Positions 44,706 to 53,695 are shown, numbered from the stretch's first letter. The stretch: 64,000 nt of DNA from CAVXFB01 sp963760935 (GCA_963760935.1 CAVXFB010000008.1:744001-808000); one strand, 5' to 3'. The notes: generated from the letters alone by a model not told the origin. Program-made: numbers and translations.

Positions 44706-46390
44706 TCAGGCTGTCTCGCGAAAGCGAGCCCAATCTATGCCGAGCTTGCGCATCTTGGCCCGCAAGGTGTGTGGATTGATCTGCAGCGTGGCGGCAGCAC
44801 CCTGGCGTCCTTCGACGCGCCCGTGGCATGCTGTGAGCGCGGATTCGATGTGCCGGCGCATGGCCGTGTTGAGCGGCTCAATCGCGGTCGCGCCGTGCCG
44901 CAACTTCGCCGGCCGGCGATCGATGTCCAGCGTTGCAACGAGGCCTTTGCCATCAATGCCCAATGCCGTAGCCACCTCCAAGCGTTTGCCATCGCCCAGG
45001 ATGGCCGCGCGATCGATCACCGCGCCCAACTCGCGGACGTTGCCCGGCCAGGGATATGCCGTCAACAGGGCCAAATCGTCGGGTGTGGGCGCCGCCGGAG
45101 CCAAGCCAAACCGCGTGGCCGCGCCTTGCAAAATGCAGGGCCATACTGGCAATATCCTCGCGCCGCTCCCGCAGCGGCGGCAGCACGATCGGAAAAACGG
45201 CGATGCGATACCAAAGATCCTCGCGGAAGCGTCCTTCGGCAACCATCGCCGCCATGTCGCGATGGGTGGCCGCGACGATCCGCACGTCAACGTTGACCGG
45301 CTTCTCGCCCCCGACGCGTTCCATCCAGCCGTCCTGCAGAATGCGCAGCATCGGCACCTGAGCCGCCAGCGGCAACTCGCCGATTTCATCAAGAAACAGA
45401 GTGCCGCCATCGGCGCGCTCGAACCAACCGCGCCGACTCTCCACGGCGCCGGTGAACGCGCCGCGCTCGTGGCCAAACAATTGCGAATCGATCAACTCCG
45501 ACGGAATGGCGCCACAATTCACCCGATCGAATGGGCCGTTACGCCGTGCCGAGCGATTATGGATGGCCCGGGCAACCAACTCTTTCCCCGTACCCGTCTC
45601 GCCGAAGATCAGTACTGGTGCATCGGAGCGTGCGACCAACTCCACGCGTTCCATGACGGCGCGGAGGCCCGAATCGGCGCCCACAATTTTGTCCTCCAGC
45701 GACTTACGACCCAGCCGGGTTAAGAGCGACCGTTTGTCGGCCTCGGCTGCCTCGCGCAAGGCCGCCATCTCGCGCAGCCGAAAGTCGTTGTCCAGCGCCA
45801 CCGACAACGGTTCGAGAAGCAATTGCGCCAAACGGACATGCTCGGCGTCGAACGTTCGGCCAGCCGGGGCCAACAGCAGTAGAACGCCGCAGTGTCCGGC
45901 CGGATCGCCCAACGGACCCGCTAGCACGTCTCCCTCGAACCGGCCGAAGAGAATCTGGGCCACATCGGGCGGCGAAGGCTTGCCGTCGCGCACGGCCACC
46001 TCTCCACTGCGGCACCACGCCAACAGCGATTCCAGCCCGGCAGCGCGCAGTCGGTCGCGCGTCGGCCAGTGGTTGCCCCTTGCCGGCCAGCCCCACCGCG
46101 ACGGTCTCCAAGCAGGACCGCATCGGATCGATGCGGCGCACCAACATCTGCTGGATCGGAATGTGCCGCACCAACATGGCGGCAATCTTCGCGGTCGATT
46201 GGCTGATGTCGATATGTCGGCAGGCTTCTTGCCAAACGCTGAGCAACAGCTCTTGAAGTGGTTCCACGGCTCCCTCGGTGAACTCAAAGAACGGCGGCCG
46301 GGTGCCTAGCTTATTTCGTGGGTATCCTAGCATATTTAGTAGCACATGTCCAGCATATGTAACGGGAATCGCCCGTGCGTACTTGCCCAT
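44706..46390 (-). CDS. Sigma-54-dependent activator (GAF-AAA+-Fis), two frame breaks
   Basis: About 560 residues when joined. An N-terminal GAF-like sensor (about 20-200) leads to a sigma-54 AAA+ domain (about 225-460: GETGTGKELVARAIHN, GAFTGAVESRRGWFERADGG with the sigma-54 contact loop GAFTGA, LFLDEIGELPL, WPGNVREL) and a Fis-type helix-turn-helix at the end (GRVEGRQGAAATLQINPHTL). It is split over three frames: one break near 46053-46062 (ACGCGCGACC), one near 45119-45130 (AAGGCGCGGCC), each consistent with one extra base. It is divergent from the sulfate transporter operon, which is therefore a candidate target; the alkaline phosphatase lies downstream. Start at 46390 is uncertain. Confidence 0.85.
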
Positions 46391-46439
46391 CTCGCCCCAC
46401 CAGAAGAAGTTGCGCCCGTACGGTCACGTCTGGGTGCTC

Positions 46440-46458
46440 GGTATGCGAATTGCATACC
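46440..46458. promoter_or_regulatory. Palindromic operator candidate upstream of the sulfate transporter
   Basis: GGTATGC and GCATACC flank a GAATT spacer, a perfect 7-bp inverted repeat 82 bp before the sulfate-binding-protein start and within the 149-bp gap shared with the divergent sigma-54 activator. A GG-N10-GC pair (GGTGCTCGGTATGC) overlaps its left half and could be a weak -24/-12 element. Neither is strong enough to be sure. Confidence 0.4.
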
Positions 46459-46539
46459 AAGCGAGGTTGCCGCCCCGAGGGAGGCGCTGCGACATGAGCC
46501 AAGTGGCTGCGGCAAGGGATCTTTCAAGGAGACGCTAGG

Positions 46540-47616
46540 ATGCGACTGGATAAGCCGTTTGTGTACGCGACGCTGATCGTGGCGGGGGCCACTCTGGCGA
46601 TCGCTGGTGGTTGTCAGGGCAAGTCGGAGAAACAAATCGAAGTTTTGAATGTCTCGTATGATCCGACACGGGAGTTGTACAAGGAGTTCAACCAGGCATT
46701 TGCAAAGCATTGGCTTAAGGAAACCGGCAAGGAGGTCGCGGTCGAACAGTCGCATGGCGGCTCGGGAAAGCAGGCCCGGACCGTGATCGATGGCATGGCA
46801 GCCGACGTCGTCACACTGGCGCTGGCGTACGACATCGACGCAATCAGCAGAAAGTCAGGGTTAATTGCACCCGACTGGCAGAAGAGACTTCCCGACAACA
46901 GCGCTCCCTACACATCCACGATTGTATTCCTTGTCCGCCAAGGCAATCCAAAGGGTATCAAGGACTGGGACGATTTGGTGAAGCCGGGAGTTGAAGTCGT
47001 TACGCCTGACCCCAAGACCTCGGGCGGTGCCCGCTGGAACTATCTGGCCGTCTGGGGATACGCGTTGAAGCGCGAACTGGGCGATTTCTCCAAACTGCAC
47101 GATCCAAAAGAAGCTGAAGCTGTCGCTAAGGCACAAGCGAAGGCCCGGGACTTCGTCAAGGAAGTGTACGATCACGTGAAGGTGCTCGATTCGGGTGCGC
47201 GAGGTTCCACGCTCACTTTTGTCCAGAATCACCGCGGCGACGTGCTGTTGGCTTGGGAGAACGAGGCATTTTATTCCGTCAATGACATGAAGAAGGGAGA
47301 GTGCGAAATCGTCACTCCCTCAATCAGCATTCTGGCTGAGCCGACGGTTGCCGTAGTCGACAAAATTGTGGACAAGCACGGCACTCGGAAGGTGGCCGAG
47401 GCGTATTTGCGGTATCTCTACTCCCCCGAAGGACAAACCATTGCCGCCAAGCGTTACTATCGTCCGCGCGACAAGAAGGCGGTTCCGGAGCGATACCTAA
47501 AGCCTTTTTCCAGCCTCGAGTTATTTACCGTCGACGATGTATTTGGGGGCTGGGCAAAGGCACAGGCCAAGCATTTTGACAACGGCGGCATTTTCGATCA
47601 GTTTTCGCAGCCGTGA
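46540..47616 (+). CDS. Sulfate/thiosulfate ABC transporter substrate-binding lipoprotein
   Basis: 358 residues, Sbp/CysP family. It has a lipobox (IAGGC, Cys about 25) and the family motifs LNVSYDPTRELYKEFNQAF, QSHGGSGKQ and TPDPKTSGGARWNYLAVWG, which form the sulfate pocket. AAGGAG lies at a good distance before the ATG. It captures sulfate or thiosulfate outside the membrane and hands it to the permease pair encoded next. The 42-bp gap to the permease gene indicates one operon. Confidence 0.94.
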   Translation: MRLDKPFVYATLIVAGATLAIAGGCQGKSEKQIEVLNVSYDPTRELYKEFNQAFAKHWLKETGKEVAVEQSHGGSGKQARTVIDGMAADVVTLALAYDIDAISRKSGLIAPDWQKRLPDNSAPYTSTIVFLVRQGNPKGIKDWDDLVKPGVEVVTPDPKTSGGARWNYLAVWGYALKRELGDFSKLHDPKEAEAVAKAQAKARDFVKEVYDHVKVLDSGARGSTLTFVQNHRGDVLLAWENEAFYSVNDMKKGECEIVTPSISILAEPTVAVVDKIVDKHGTRKVAEAYLRYLYSPEGQTIAAKRYYRPRDKKAVPERYLKPFSSLELFTVDDVFGGWAKAQAKHFDNGGIFDQFSQP

Positions 47617-47658
47617 ACGACTCCCCTCTCTTCCGGAGAATGGGGCCTATCAAGACTC

Positions 47659-48474
47659 ATGAACCTGAAACAGCGAAGCGTACTACCCGGCTTCGGGCTT
47701 ACGATGGGTTGCACGATGACCTATCTGAGCCTCCTCGTGCTCATTCCTCTGTCGGGGCTGTTTCTGAAGTCGGCGACCATTAGCTGGCGGGAGTTCTACG
47801 CCACGGTAACCGATCCGCAGGTTGTCGCATCGTACAAGCTCTCGTTTGGCGCCGCCTTCGCGGCGGCGGGCGTTAACGCGATCTTCGGCCTGATCGTGGC
47901 TTGGGTCCTCGTGCGATATTCGTTCCCCGGCAAGAAGTTCGTCGACGCGATGGTCGATCTGCCGTTTGCCATGCCGACGGCCGTCTCCGGTATTGCGCTG
48001 GCCACGCTCTATTCCTCCAATGGTTGGATCGGACGGTGGTTGGCCCCGTGGGGCATCGAAATCGCTTATAGCCGCTGGGGCGTAATCGTGGCCCTGACGT
48101 TCATCGGGCTGCCGTTCGTCGTTCGGACATTGCAGCCGGCGCTGGAGGATATGGACCGCGAGATTGAAGAGGCCGCAGCCAGTCTTGGCGCGACGCGATT
48201 GCAATCGTTCATCCTGATCATTTTGCCCATGATCTTGCCGGCGCTGCTGACCGGCTTCGCATTGGCGTTTGCCCGGGCGCTGGGTGAGTACGGCTCGGTC
48301 ATTTTCATCTCCAGCAAGGCCGAGAAGGTGATCCCGATGCTCATCTACACGAAGCTGGAGCAATTCAACTATGCCGAGGCGGCGGCCATCGCCGTGGTGA
48401 CACTGGCCGCGTCCTTCACCGTGCTGTTGTTCATCAACTTGCTGCAATGGTGGAGCCGCCGGTATGCAGCGTAA
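47659..48474 (+). CDS. cysT: Sulfate ABC transporter permease CysT (CysU)
   Basis: 271 residues, six membrane segments, with the ABC permease coupling motif EEAAASLGATRLQSFILIILP (EAA loop). The N-terminal stretch VLPGFGLTMGCTMTYLSLLVLIPL is typical of CysT. It forms the channel with CysW. A GGCCGACG hairpin lies in the 103-bp gap after it. Confidence 0.93.
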   Translation: MNLKQRSVLPGFGLTMGCTMTYLSLLVLIPLSGLFLKSATISWREFYATVTDPQVVASYKLSFGAAFAAAGVNAIFGLIVAWVLVRYSFPGKKFVDAMVDLPFAMPTAVSGIALATLYSSNGWIGRWLAPWGIEIAYSRWGVIVALTFIGLPFVVRTLQPALEDMDREIEEAAASLGATRLQSFILIILPMILPALLTGFALAFARALGEYGSVIFISSKAEKVIPMLIYTKLEQFNYAEAAAIAVVTLAASFTVLLFINLLQWWSRRYAA

Positions 48475-48532
48475 TCAAATGGACGTTTATTCCATGTCAT
48501 TTAGCCGCGGTCGCAACGACGGCGTGAACAAG

Positions 48533-48551
48533 GGCCGACGTGCCGTCGGCC
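48533..48551. repeat. Short hairpin repeat, copy 2 (GGCCGACG stem)
   Basis: Perfect 8-bp stem with loop TGC in the gap between cysT and cysW; near twin of the hairpin at 1518-1536 including flanking bases. As an intra-operon hairpin it might affect mRNA stability. Confidence 0.6.
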
Positions 48552-48577
48552 GCTGAGGCGTGTCGCGAGGATCAACT

Positions 48578-49477
48578 ATGGCGGGAACGATCGGATTGGA
48601 ACTTACCGAGAGTGCGGCCCGCGACGTGCCAGACGCCACGACCGAACCACGTTGGTTTCGCCTCACGCTAATCGGCATCGCGCTAGGCTTTTTGGCTCTC
48701 TTCCTGTTGCTGCCGCTGCTGGTGGTTTTTGCCGAGGCGCTGAAGCAGGGTTGGCACGCTTATGCAGCGTCCATTTCCAACAGTGCCGCCTGGTCGTCCA
48801 TCCGCTTGACGCTCATCGTCGCGGCGATCGTCGTGCCAATCAATACGGTTTTCGGCGTCATCGCCGCCTGGGCCATCGCCAAGTTCCAGTTTGTGGGCAA
48901 GACCGTGTTGATCACGTTGATCGATTTGCCTTACAGTGTCTCGCCGGTTATCGCGGGCATGATTTTCGTGCTGCTGTTTGGCCGGTTGGGCCCGCTGTGG
49001 CCGTGGCTGGACGCGCACGGAATCGATATTGTCTTCGCGCTGCCCGGCATTGTGTTGGCGACGCTGTTCGTCACCTTTCCTTTTGTGGCGCGGGAACTAA
49101 TCCCGCTGATGCAGACACAGGGTACGGAAGAGGAAGAAGCAGCGTGCGTGCTGGGGGCCAGCGGGCTGCAAACGTTCTGGCGCGTCACGCTCCCCAATAT
49201 CAAGTGGGGCCTGCTATACGGAGTAATCCTCTGCAACGCTCGGGCAATGGGCGAGTTTGGCGCGGTCTCGGTCGTGGCCGGTCACCGGGCGAGCACCAAT
49301 ACCATGCCGCTGCACGTGCAAGCCCTTTACGAGGGTGGATGCGATTTGGCGCCGGCCTTTGCCGTGGCATCGCTGCTGGCGATGTTGGCCCTGATCACGC
49401 TGCTGCTGAAAGCGGTGCTGCAATGGAAGACCTCGCAACAAATGTCCGCAGACGAGTTGGGATATACGGGAGACTGA
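48578..49477 (+). CDS. cysW: Sulfate ABC transporter permease CysW
   Basis: About 299 residues with six membrane segments and the EAA-loop (EEEAACVLGASGLQTFWRVTLP). The C-terminal GEFGAVSVVAGHRASTNTMPLHVQ is characteristic of CysW. The ATG at 48578 (MAGTIGLELTE) is preferred to a GTG 18 bp upstream. Together with CysT it builds the transmembrane path. Confidence 0.93.
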   Translation: MAGTIGLELTESAARDVPDATTEPRWFRLTLIGIALGFLALFLLLPLLVVFAEALKQGWHAYAASISNSAAWSSIRLTLIVAAIVVPINTVFGVIAAWAIAKFQFVGKTVLITLIDLPYSVSPVIAGMIFVLLFGRLGPLWPWLDAHGIDIVFALPGIVLATLFVTFPFVARELIPLMQTQGTEEEEAACVLGASGLQTFWRVTLPNIKWGLLYGVILCNARAMGEFGAVSVVAGHRASTNTMPLHVQALYEGGCDLAPAFAVASLLAMLALITLLLKAVLQWKTSQQMSADELGYTGD

Positions 49478-49488
49478 TTTCGCGACCC

Positions 49489-49541
49489 TAGGTTATGCTC
49501 CGGCATAGCCGATCGACCGCATTACGCTGCGACATAACCTA
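49489..49541. repeat. Inverted repeat between cysW and cysA
   Basis: TAGGTTATG (49489-49497) and CATAACCTA (49533-49541) are perfect 9-bp inverted copies 35 bp apart, in the 79-bp gap before cysA. Could be an mRNA hairpin or protein site; no further evidence. Confidence 0.4.
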
Positions 49542-49556
49542 CGTCACAGGTGAATC

Positions 49557-50624
49557 ATGGGCATCGAAGCACGCAGTATCACGAAAACCTTCGGAGCCTT
49601 TACCGCGCTTCGCGACGTGAGCCTCAGCGTTGCCACCGGCGAATTGGTGGCCCTGCTCGGACCGTCGGGATCGGGCAAGACGACGCTGCTGCGGATCATC
49701 GCCGGGCTCGAACAGCCTGACGAAGGCAGCGGCGCAATCCTCTTTCACGACGAAGACGTCGCCGATCGCAACGTCGGCAGCCGGCAGGTTGGCTTTGTCT
49801 TTCAGCACTACGCGCTGTTTCGCCACATGTCGGTGTTCGAGAACGTGGCGTTTGGTTTGCGCGTGCGGCCGCGGGGCCAGCGGCCGGGGCGAAACCTGAT
49901 CAAGTATAAGGTCATGCGACTACTGAAGCTCGTGCAATTGGAAAGCATGGCCCATCGCTATCCGCATCAGCTTTCCGGCGGCCAGCGGCAACGCGTGGCC
50001 CTGGCCAGGGCGCTGGCCATCGAGCCGAAGGTGCTGCTGCTGGACGAGCCGTTCGGCGCGCTCGATGCCAAGGTGCGGCAGGAGTTGCGGCAATGGCTTC
50101 GCCGCCTGCACGATGAGATCCACTTGACCAGCGTTTTCGTCACGCACGATCAAGACGAAGCCCTGGAACTTGCCGACCGCGTGCTGGTGATGAACGAGGG
50201 GCAGATCGAGCAGATCGGCACGCCCGATCAGGTGTTCCACGAGCCGAGCACCGAGTTCGTAGTCAAGTTTCTCGGTCAGGTGAACTTCTTTCATGGGCGG
50301 CTGGAAGGTGGCAAGGTGCACTTTTCTACCCTGGCCTGGGAATCGCCCGAGCATGCCGGCACGCCGACGCAAGCCGCCCGAGTATTCATCCGGCCGCACG
50401 AACTCGACGTGGACGTAAATCGCAACGGCCATCCCGCATTGCAGGCGGTTGTCCGTCGCATCCACTCCGCCGGTCCCAACGTGCGGCTAGAACTGGTGGC
50501 CGAGTCGGGCGAACGGCTCTGCGCGGAACTTACACAGGATCGCTACCGCTCACTGCACATCGCGGCCGGCAACACGGTCTACGTCACGCCCCGCGAAGTC
50601 AAAGTGTTTGCGGATCATGTCTAG
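49557..50624 (+). CDS. cysA: Sulfate ABC transporter ATP-binding protein CysA
   Basis: 355 residues: Walker A LGPSGSGKTTLLRIIAG, signature LSGGQRQRVALARAL, Walker B VLLLDEPFGALD, switch VTHDQDEALELADRV, then a C-terminal TOBE-like regulatory domain (ARVFIRPHELDVDVNRNG). Energises sulfate import. The end of the operon converges with the pseudo-receiver gene, 48 bp away. Confidence 0.95.
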   Translation: MGIEARSITKTFGAFTALRDVSLSVATGELVALLGPSGSGKTTLLRIIAGLEQPDEGSGAILFHDEDVADRNVGSRQVGFVFQHYALFRHMSVFENVAFGLRVRPRGQRPGRNLIKYKVMRLLKLVQLESMAHRYPHQLSGGQRQRVALARALAIEPKVLLLDEPFGALDAKVRQELRQWLRRLHDEIHLTSVFVTHDQDEALELADRVLVMNEGQIEQIGTPDQVFHEPSTEFVVKFLGQVNFFHGRLEGGKVHFSTLAWESPEHAGTPTQAARVFIRPHELDVDVNRNGHPALQAVVRRIHSAGPNVRLELVAESGERLCAELTQDRYRSLHIAAGNTVYVTPREVKVFADHV

Positions 50625-50672
50625 GCGGCCTGCCGTATCGGTGTGCCTTGCCGAAAGCTATTGGCCCGCCGA

Positions 50673-51585
50673 CTAACTATCGAATCCTGGCAAGCACTGT
50701 TGCCGCGGCGGATCGATGCGCTGCTGATAGCGGCGGCGGTAGCCGTCGGCCACGTGCAACAGCAGTTCGACGATAAGCAGATCGGCCCGGGTCATCACGT
50801 GTCGCGTGCTATGGCGTCCCAAGCCATCGGCGAGTTCTTCCAATACGCCGATGTGCATCGCCAATGTCTGCTGTGCGCGTAAGACCGGCCGTGACGAGCA
50901 GCTCGGCCAGCCGCCGCAATTCATCGGCTAGATTGCCCGTGCTCATGATCACGTACGTTCGCAGCAAGTGGCGATAGTGCGACGTAAGTTCGGCAGGCAA
51001 CAGCGCAACGGCGTCAATTCCCCCGGCAACCGGATCGGTCAGCAAAGCGTGCTGCTGTTTGAAGACGCATGTCGCTTCATCCCGTTCCCATTGTCGGCGG
51101 GCATCCTCGGCCAACGCCAGCCGCCTGTTCTCCGAGACCAACTGGCAACGCTGCACGGCTCGAGCCACGACCCAAATGAGGTTCCGTGTCGTGCTGTGTA
51201 CGCACACGTAGCCGTCGGCGCCGACCTCATAGCAGAGCACCGCCATCTCGTGCTCGCTTTGCGTACCTAGGACGACGATCGGCGTCTCGGCCCCGCCGGC
51301 GCGGTAGCCCTCGACGAGATCCAACGCGTCCAACTCGCCCGGTTCGTGGCAAACCAGCACGGCGTCGAACGTTTCGTCGCGGAGCCGCGTCAAACCGGCG
51401 GCAGTGCCCACCGCTTCCTCCAGCACGACTTTTGACGCACTATCGGCGGCAAACGCCTCGGCCAGCCAGCCGCCGCTGCGTTGGCGGGTGGAGATATACA
51501 AAATCCTCATGCGAGGGGGCAGTCGCTGCCAATCGTTGACGCTCGAACCGACGTCTGGCGACGTTTCGGGAAGTGCTGCAACCAT
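50673..51585 (-). CDS. Pseudo-receiver domain protein, one frame break
   Basis: About 303 residues. The N-terminal part folds like a response-regulator receiver (MRILYISTRQRSGGW, FDAVLVCHEPGELDAL, TPIVVLGTQSEHEMAVLCYEVGADGYV), but the phospho-acceptor Asp at the end of strand 3 is missing (VLVCHEP). So it is probably not phosphorylated. A helical C-terminal part follows. The frame breaks at about 50871-50880: the first frame ends usefully at LLVTAGL, the second resumes as AQQTLAMHIGVLEELADGL; one extra base in CTGTGCGCG (+ strand) explains it. ATG at 51585 follows AAAGGAG. It is divergent from larC. No function assigned. Confidence 0.65.
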
Positions 51586-51689
51586 GAATCGGACTCCTTT
51601 CGCGGGCGGCACTGTAACCAAGCCCGTTACATGGGTCAAGCTCGGGTATTGCCAGCGGCCGGCAACCCGGCCACAATGTCGAGAGCCGA

Positions 51690-51735
51690 GGGTTGAGAGT
51701 CGAGAGCCAGACTCTGAACTCTCGACTCTCAACCC
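51690..51735. repeat. 17-bp perfect inverted repeat before larC
   Basis: Arms GGGTTGAGAGTCGAGAG (51690-51706) and its exact reverse complement (51719-51735) with a 12-bp spacer, ending 11 bp before the larC start and within the divergent gap to the pseudo-receiver gene. It would form a strong hairpin in the larC leader. Composition (GAGAGTC repeats) is unlike a classic operator and more like a mobile palindrome. Confidence 0.75.
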
Positions 51736-51746
51736 TGGACCCATCC

Positions 51747-52976
51747 ATGACGAAGCTCGCATACCTCGATTGCCAAAGTGGCATCAGCGGCGACATGACG
51801 CTGTCCGCACTGGTCGACGCCGGCGTGGACCTCGACGCTATCTGTGCTGCCGTCGATTCGCTTGGCCTGCCCGGCTGCCGATTGCGAGCCGAGGAGGTCA
51901 AAAAACTCGGCTTTCGCGCCACCCAGATCACGGTCGACTACCAAGCCGAACACACGCATCGCCACTTGAGCCACATCCTGGCGATGATCGACTCGGGCCG
52001 CCTTAACGCGAGGCAAAAGGACGTGGCCGGCCGCATCTTCACCCGATTGGCCGAGGCCGAGGCCAAAGTCCACGGCACGAGTATCGAGAAGGTCCATTTC
52101 CACGAAGTCGGCGCGGCCGATTCGATTGCCGACGTTGTTGGCGCGGCCGTCGGCTGGGATCTGTTGGGTGTGGACCGCATCGTGGCCTCGCCCGTTCCGA
52201 CCGGCACGGGCAAAATCAAGATCGCACATGGCGAGTGCAGCGTTCCAGCCCCCGCCACGGCCGAATTGCTCCGCGGCGTGCCGTTGGCCGAATCGGCGAT
52301 TCAAGCGGAGCTAACCACGCCGACCGGCGCCGCCATCCTTACCACGCTGGCCGATTCGTTTGGCCCCATGCCGGCCATGACGATCGAATGCATCGGCTAT
52401 GGAGCCGGACACAAGGATCTCGCCGAGCGACCCAATATCTTGCGGCTGCTGGTGGGCGAGTCCGTCGAGGCCGCAACCGGCGCCGATGTCCCGGCCGAGC
52501 ACGTTGTTGTGTTGGAGACCAATCTCGACAACATGAGCGGCGAACTGATCGGCCATTGCATCGCGCGGCTGTGGCAGGCCGGGGCGCTGGACGTTTACAC
52601 GACCGCGATTCAGATGAAGAAGAACCGGCCGGGCGTGACGTTGACAGCCCTCAGTCGGTGCAGCGATGTGCCGGCCATCGAGCAAATTCTGTTCTCGGAG
52701 ACTACGACCCTCGGCCTGAGACGATGGACGGCCGAACGAACCGTGCTCCGCCGCCAGCCGCACTGTGTGACAACACCGTGGGGATCGGCGGAAGGCAAGA
52801 TTGCGTGGCTTCCCAGCGGCGAGCCCCGCTTTGCCCCGGAGTTCGAGTCCTGTCGCAGTATCGCCGAGGCAAGCCATGTGCCGCTGCAAGAAGTATATGA
52901 GGCAGCCCAAAAGGCGTTTGATCCAGAAAAAGTGGTCAGTGATCAATGGTCAGTGCGAAAGACCACTAACCACTAG
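51747..52976 (+). CDS. larC: Nickel-pincer cofactor biosynthesis protein LarC
   Basis: 409 residues. LarC inserts nickel into the pyridinium-bisthiocarboxylate cofactor of lactate racemase-type enzymes. It has the family's start MTKLAYLDCQSGISGDMTL, the metal-rich EHTHRHLSHI, the FHEVGAADSIADVVG motif and LETNLDNMSGELIGH. No programmed frameshift is needed here, unlike some LarC genes. The last ~16 residues (KVVSDQWSVRKTTNH) come from a CACT-repeat that runs into the coding end, so the native C-terminus was probably shorter. A nickel-responsive regulator follows 29 bp later. LarB and LarE are not in this window. Confidence 0.9.
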   Translation: MTKLAYLDCQSGISGDMTLSALVDAGVDLDAICAAVDSLGLPGCRLRAEEVKKLGFRATQITVDYQAEHTHRHLSHILAMIDSGRLNARQKDVAGRIFTRLAEAEAKVHGTSIEKVHFHEVGAADSIADVVGAAVGWDLLGVDRIVASPVPTGTGKIKIAHGECSVPAPATAELLRGVPLAESAIQAELTTPTGAAILTTLADSFGPMPAMTIECIGYGAGHKDLAERPNILRLLVGESVEAATGADVPAEHVVVLETNLDNMSGELIGHCIARLWQAGALDVYTTAIQMKKNRPGVTLTALSRCSDVPAIEQILFSETTTLGLRRWTAERTVLRRQPHCVTTPWGSAEGKIAWLPSGEPRFAPEFESCRSIAEASHVPLQEVYEAAQKAFDPEKVVSDQWSVRKTTNH

Positions 52977-52996
52977 CCACTAACCACTAGCCACTT
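52931..52996. repeat. CCACTAACCACTAG tandem repeat with inverted partner
   Basis: Two exact 14-bp units (52963-52976 and 52977-52990) are followed by CCACTTTT and preceded by AGTGGTCAGTG...ATGGTCAGTG, a loosely inverted version. It straddles the larC stop and the gap before nikR, and contributes the odd end of LarC. Confidence 0.6.
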
Positions 52997-53005
52997 TTCC
53001 GTCCC

Positions 53006-53422
53006 ATGTCCGACATCGTCCGTTTTTCCGTTTCCTTGGAAGACGATCTCTTGGAGCAGTTCGACCGCTACTGCCAACAGCAGCGGTTTGCCACGCGCAG
53101 CGAGGCCATTCGGCAATTGCTGCGCGACACACTGACGAAAGAGGCGTGGGTGGGCGATTCGCAAGACGCGGCCGGCACGCTGACGTTGGTCTACGACCAC
53201 CACCGCCCACAACTCCGCGAACACCTGATGAAGTTGCAGCACGACCACAACGAGTTGGTCGTCTCGACGCTGCACGCGCATTTAACGCACGATCTGTGCC
53301 TGGAAGTCATCGTGCTCCGCGGGCCATCGGCCAAGCTCCAGCAGATCGCCGCCCAGCTTCGCGGCCTCAAAGGCATCTACAAGGGCGAGCTAGTGATGGC
53401 CAATGCGGCGCACCCGTCGTAG
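53006..53422 (+). CDS. nikR: Nickel-responsive transcriptional regulator NikR
   Basis: 138 residues with the ribbon-helix-helix start (IVRFSVSLEDDLLEQFDRY, RSEAIRQLLRD) and the ACT-like nickel-binding domain with ligands His, His and Cys in VSTLHAHLTHDLCLEVIVL plus an earlier His in LQHDHNE. It binds DNA when nickel is plentiful. Placed right after larC, it suggests that nickel cofactor assembly is tied to nickel status here. I see no clear GTATGA-type NikR site nearby. Confidence 0.93.
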   Translation: MSDIVRFSVSLEDDLLEQFDRYCQQQRFATRSEAIRQLLRDTLTKEAWVGDSQDAAGTLTLVYDHHRPQLREHLMKLQHDHNELVVSTLHAHLTHDLCLEVIVLRGPSAKLQQIAAQLRGLKGIYKGELVMANAAHPS

Positions 53423-53439
53423 GGTCCGCCCCGCGGACC
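53423..53439 (+). terminator. Hairpin after nikR, no T-run
   Basis: GGTCCGC, loop CCC, GCGGACC: a perfect 7-bp stem beginning at the last base pair after the nikR stop. Without a T-run it may end transcription poorly or just be one of the small palindromes scattered here. Confidence 0.4.
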
Positions 53440-53605
53440 GTGGCAAATCGGCCATGCCCTTCGCGCCACCGGCCCCTTGAACCACCGGCAAATGCCGATG
53501 ATTCCCGAAAATCGCGCCAGCCGGCGCACGCGGCACGGTAAATCCGGCATCGCAACACGTCGCCTGAAGCCCTGTTTGCTGCCCGCTCGATACAAGTGAG
53601 GAGGC

Positions 53606-53662
53606 GGGGACTGTCCCAATTTGCGCGGGCGCTGCGGCCGGCGAGAATCGAGCTGTCCCCTT
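53606..53662. repeat. GGGGACTGTCCC-type element before a small membrane protein
   Basis: GGGGACTGTCCC at 53606-53617 and a second half AGCTGTCCCCTT at 53651-53662 bound a GC-rich core. Same core as the elements in uvrA and mfd. It occupies the centre of the 273-bp gap 53423-53695, which otherwise holds only the nikR hairpin. Confidence 0.55.
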
Positions 53663-53695
53663 CCAGTGCCGACAACGGGCCGAAGGAGAACGCAG

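Noticed and set aside
46425..46450. Strong sigma-54 promoter before the sulfate operon
   Set aside because: A GG-N10-GC pair exists, but it does not match TGGCAC/TTGC well enough to list as a promoter of its own.
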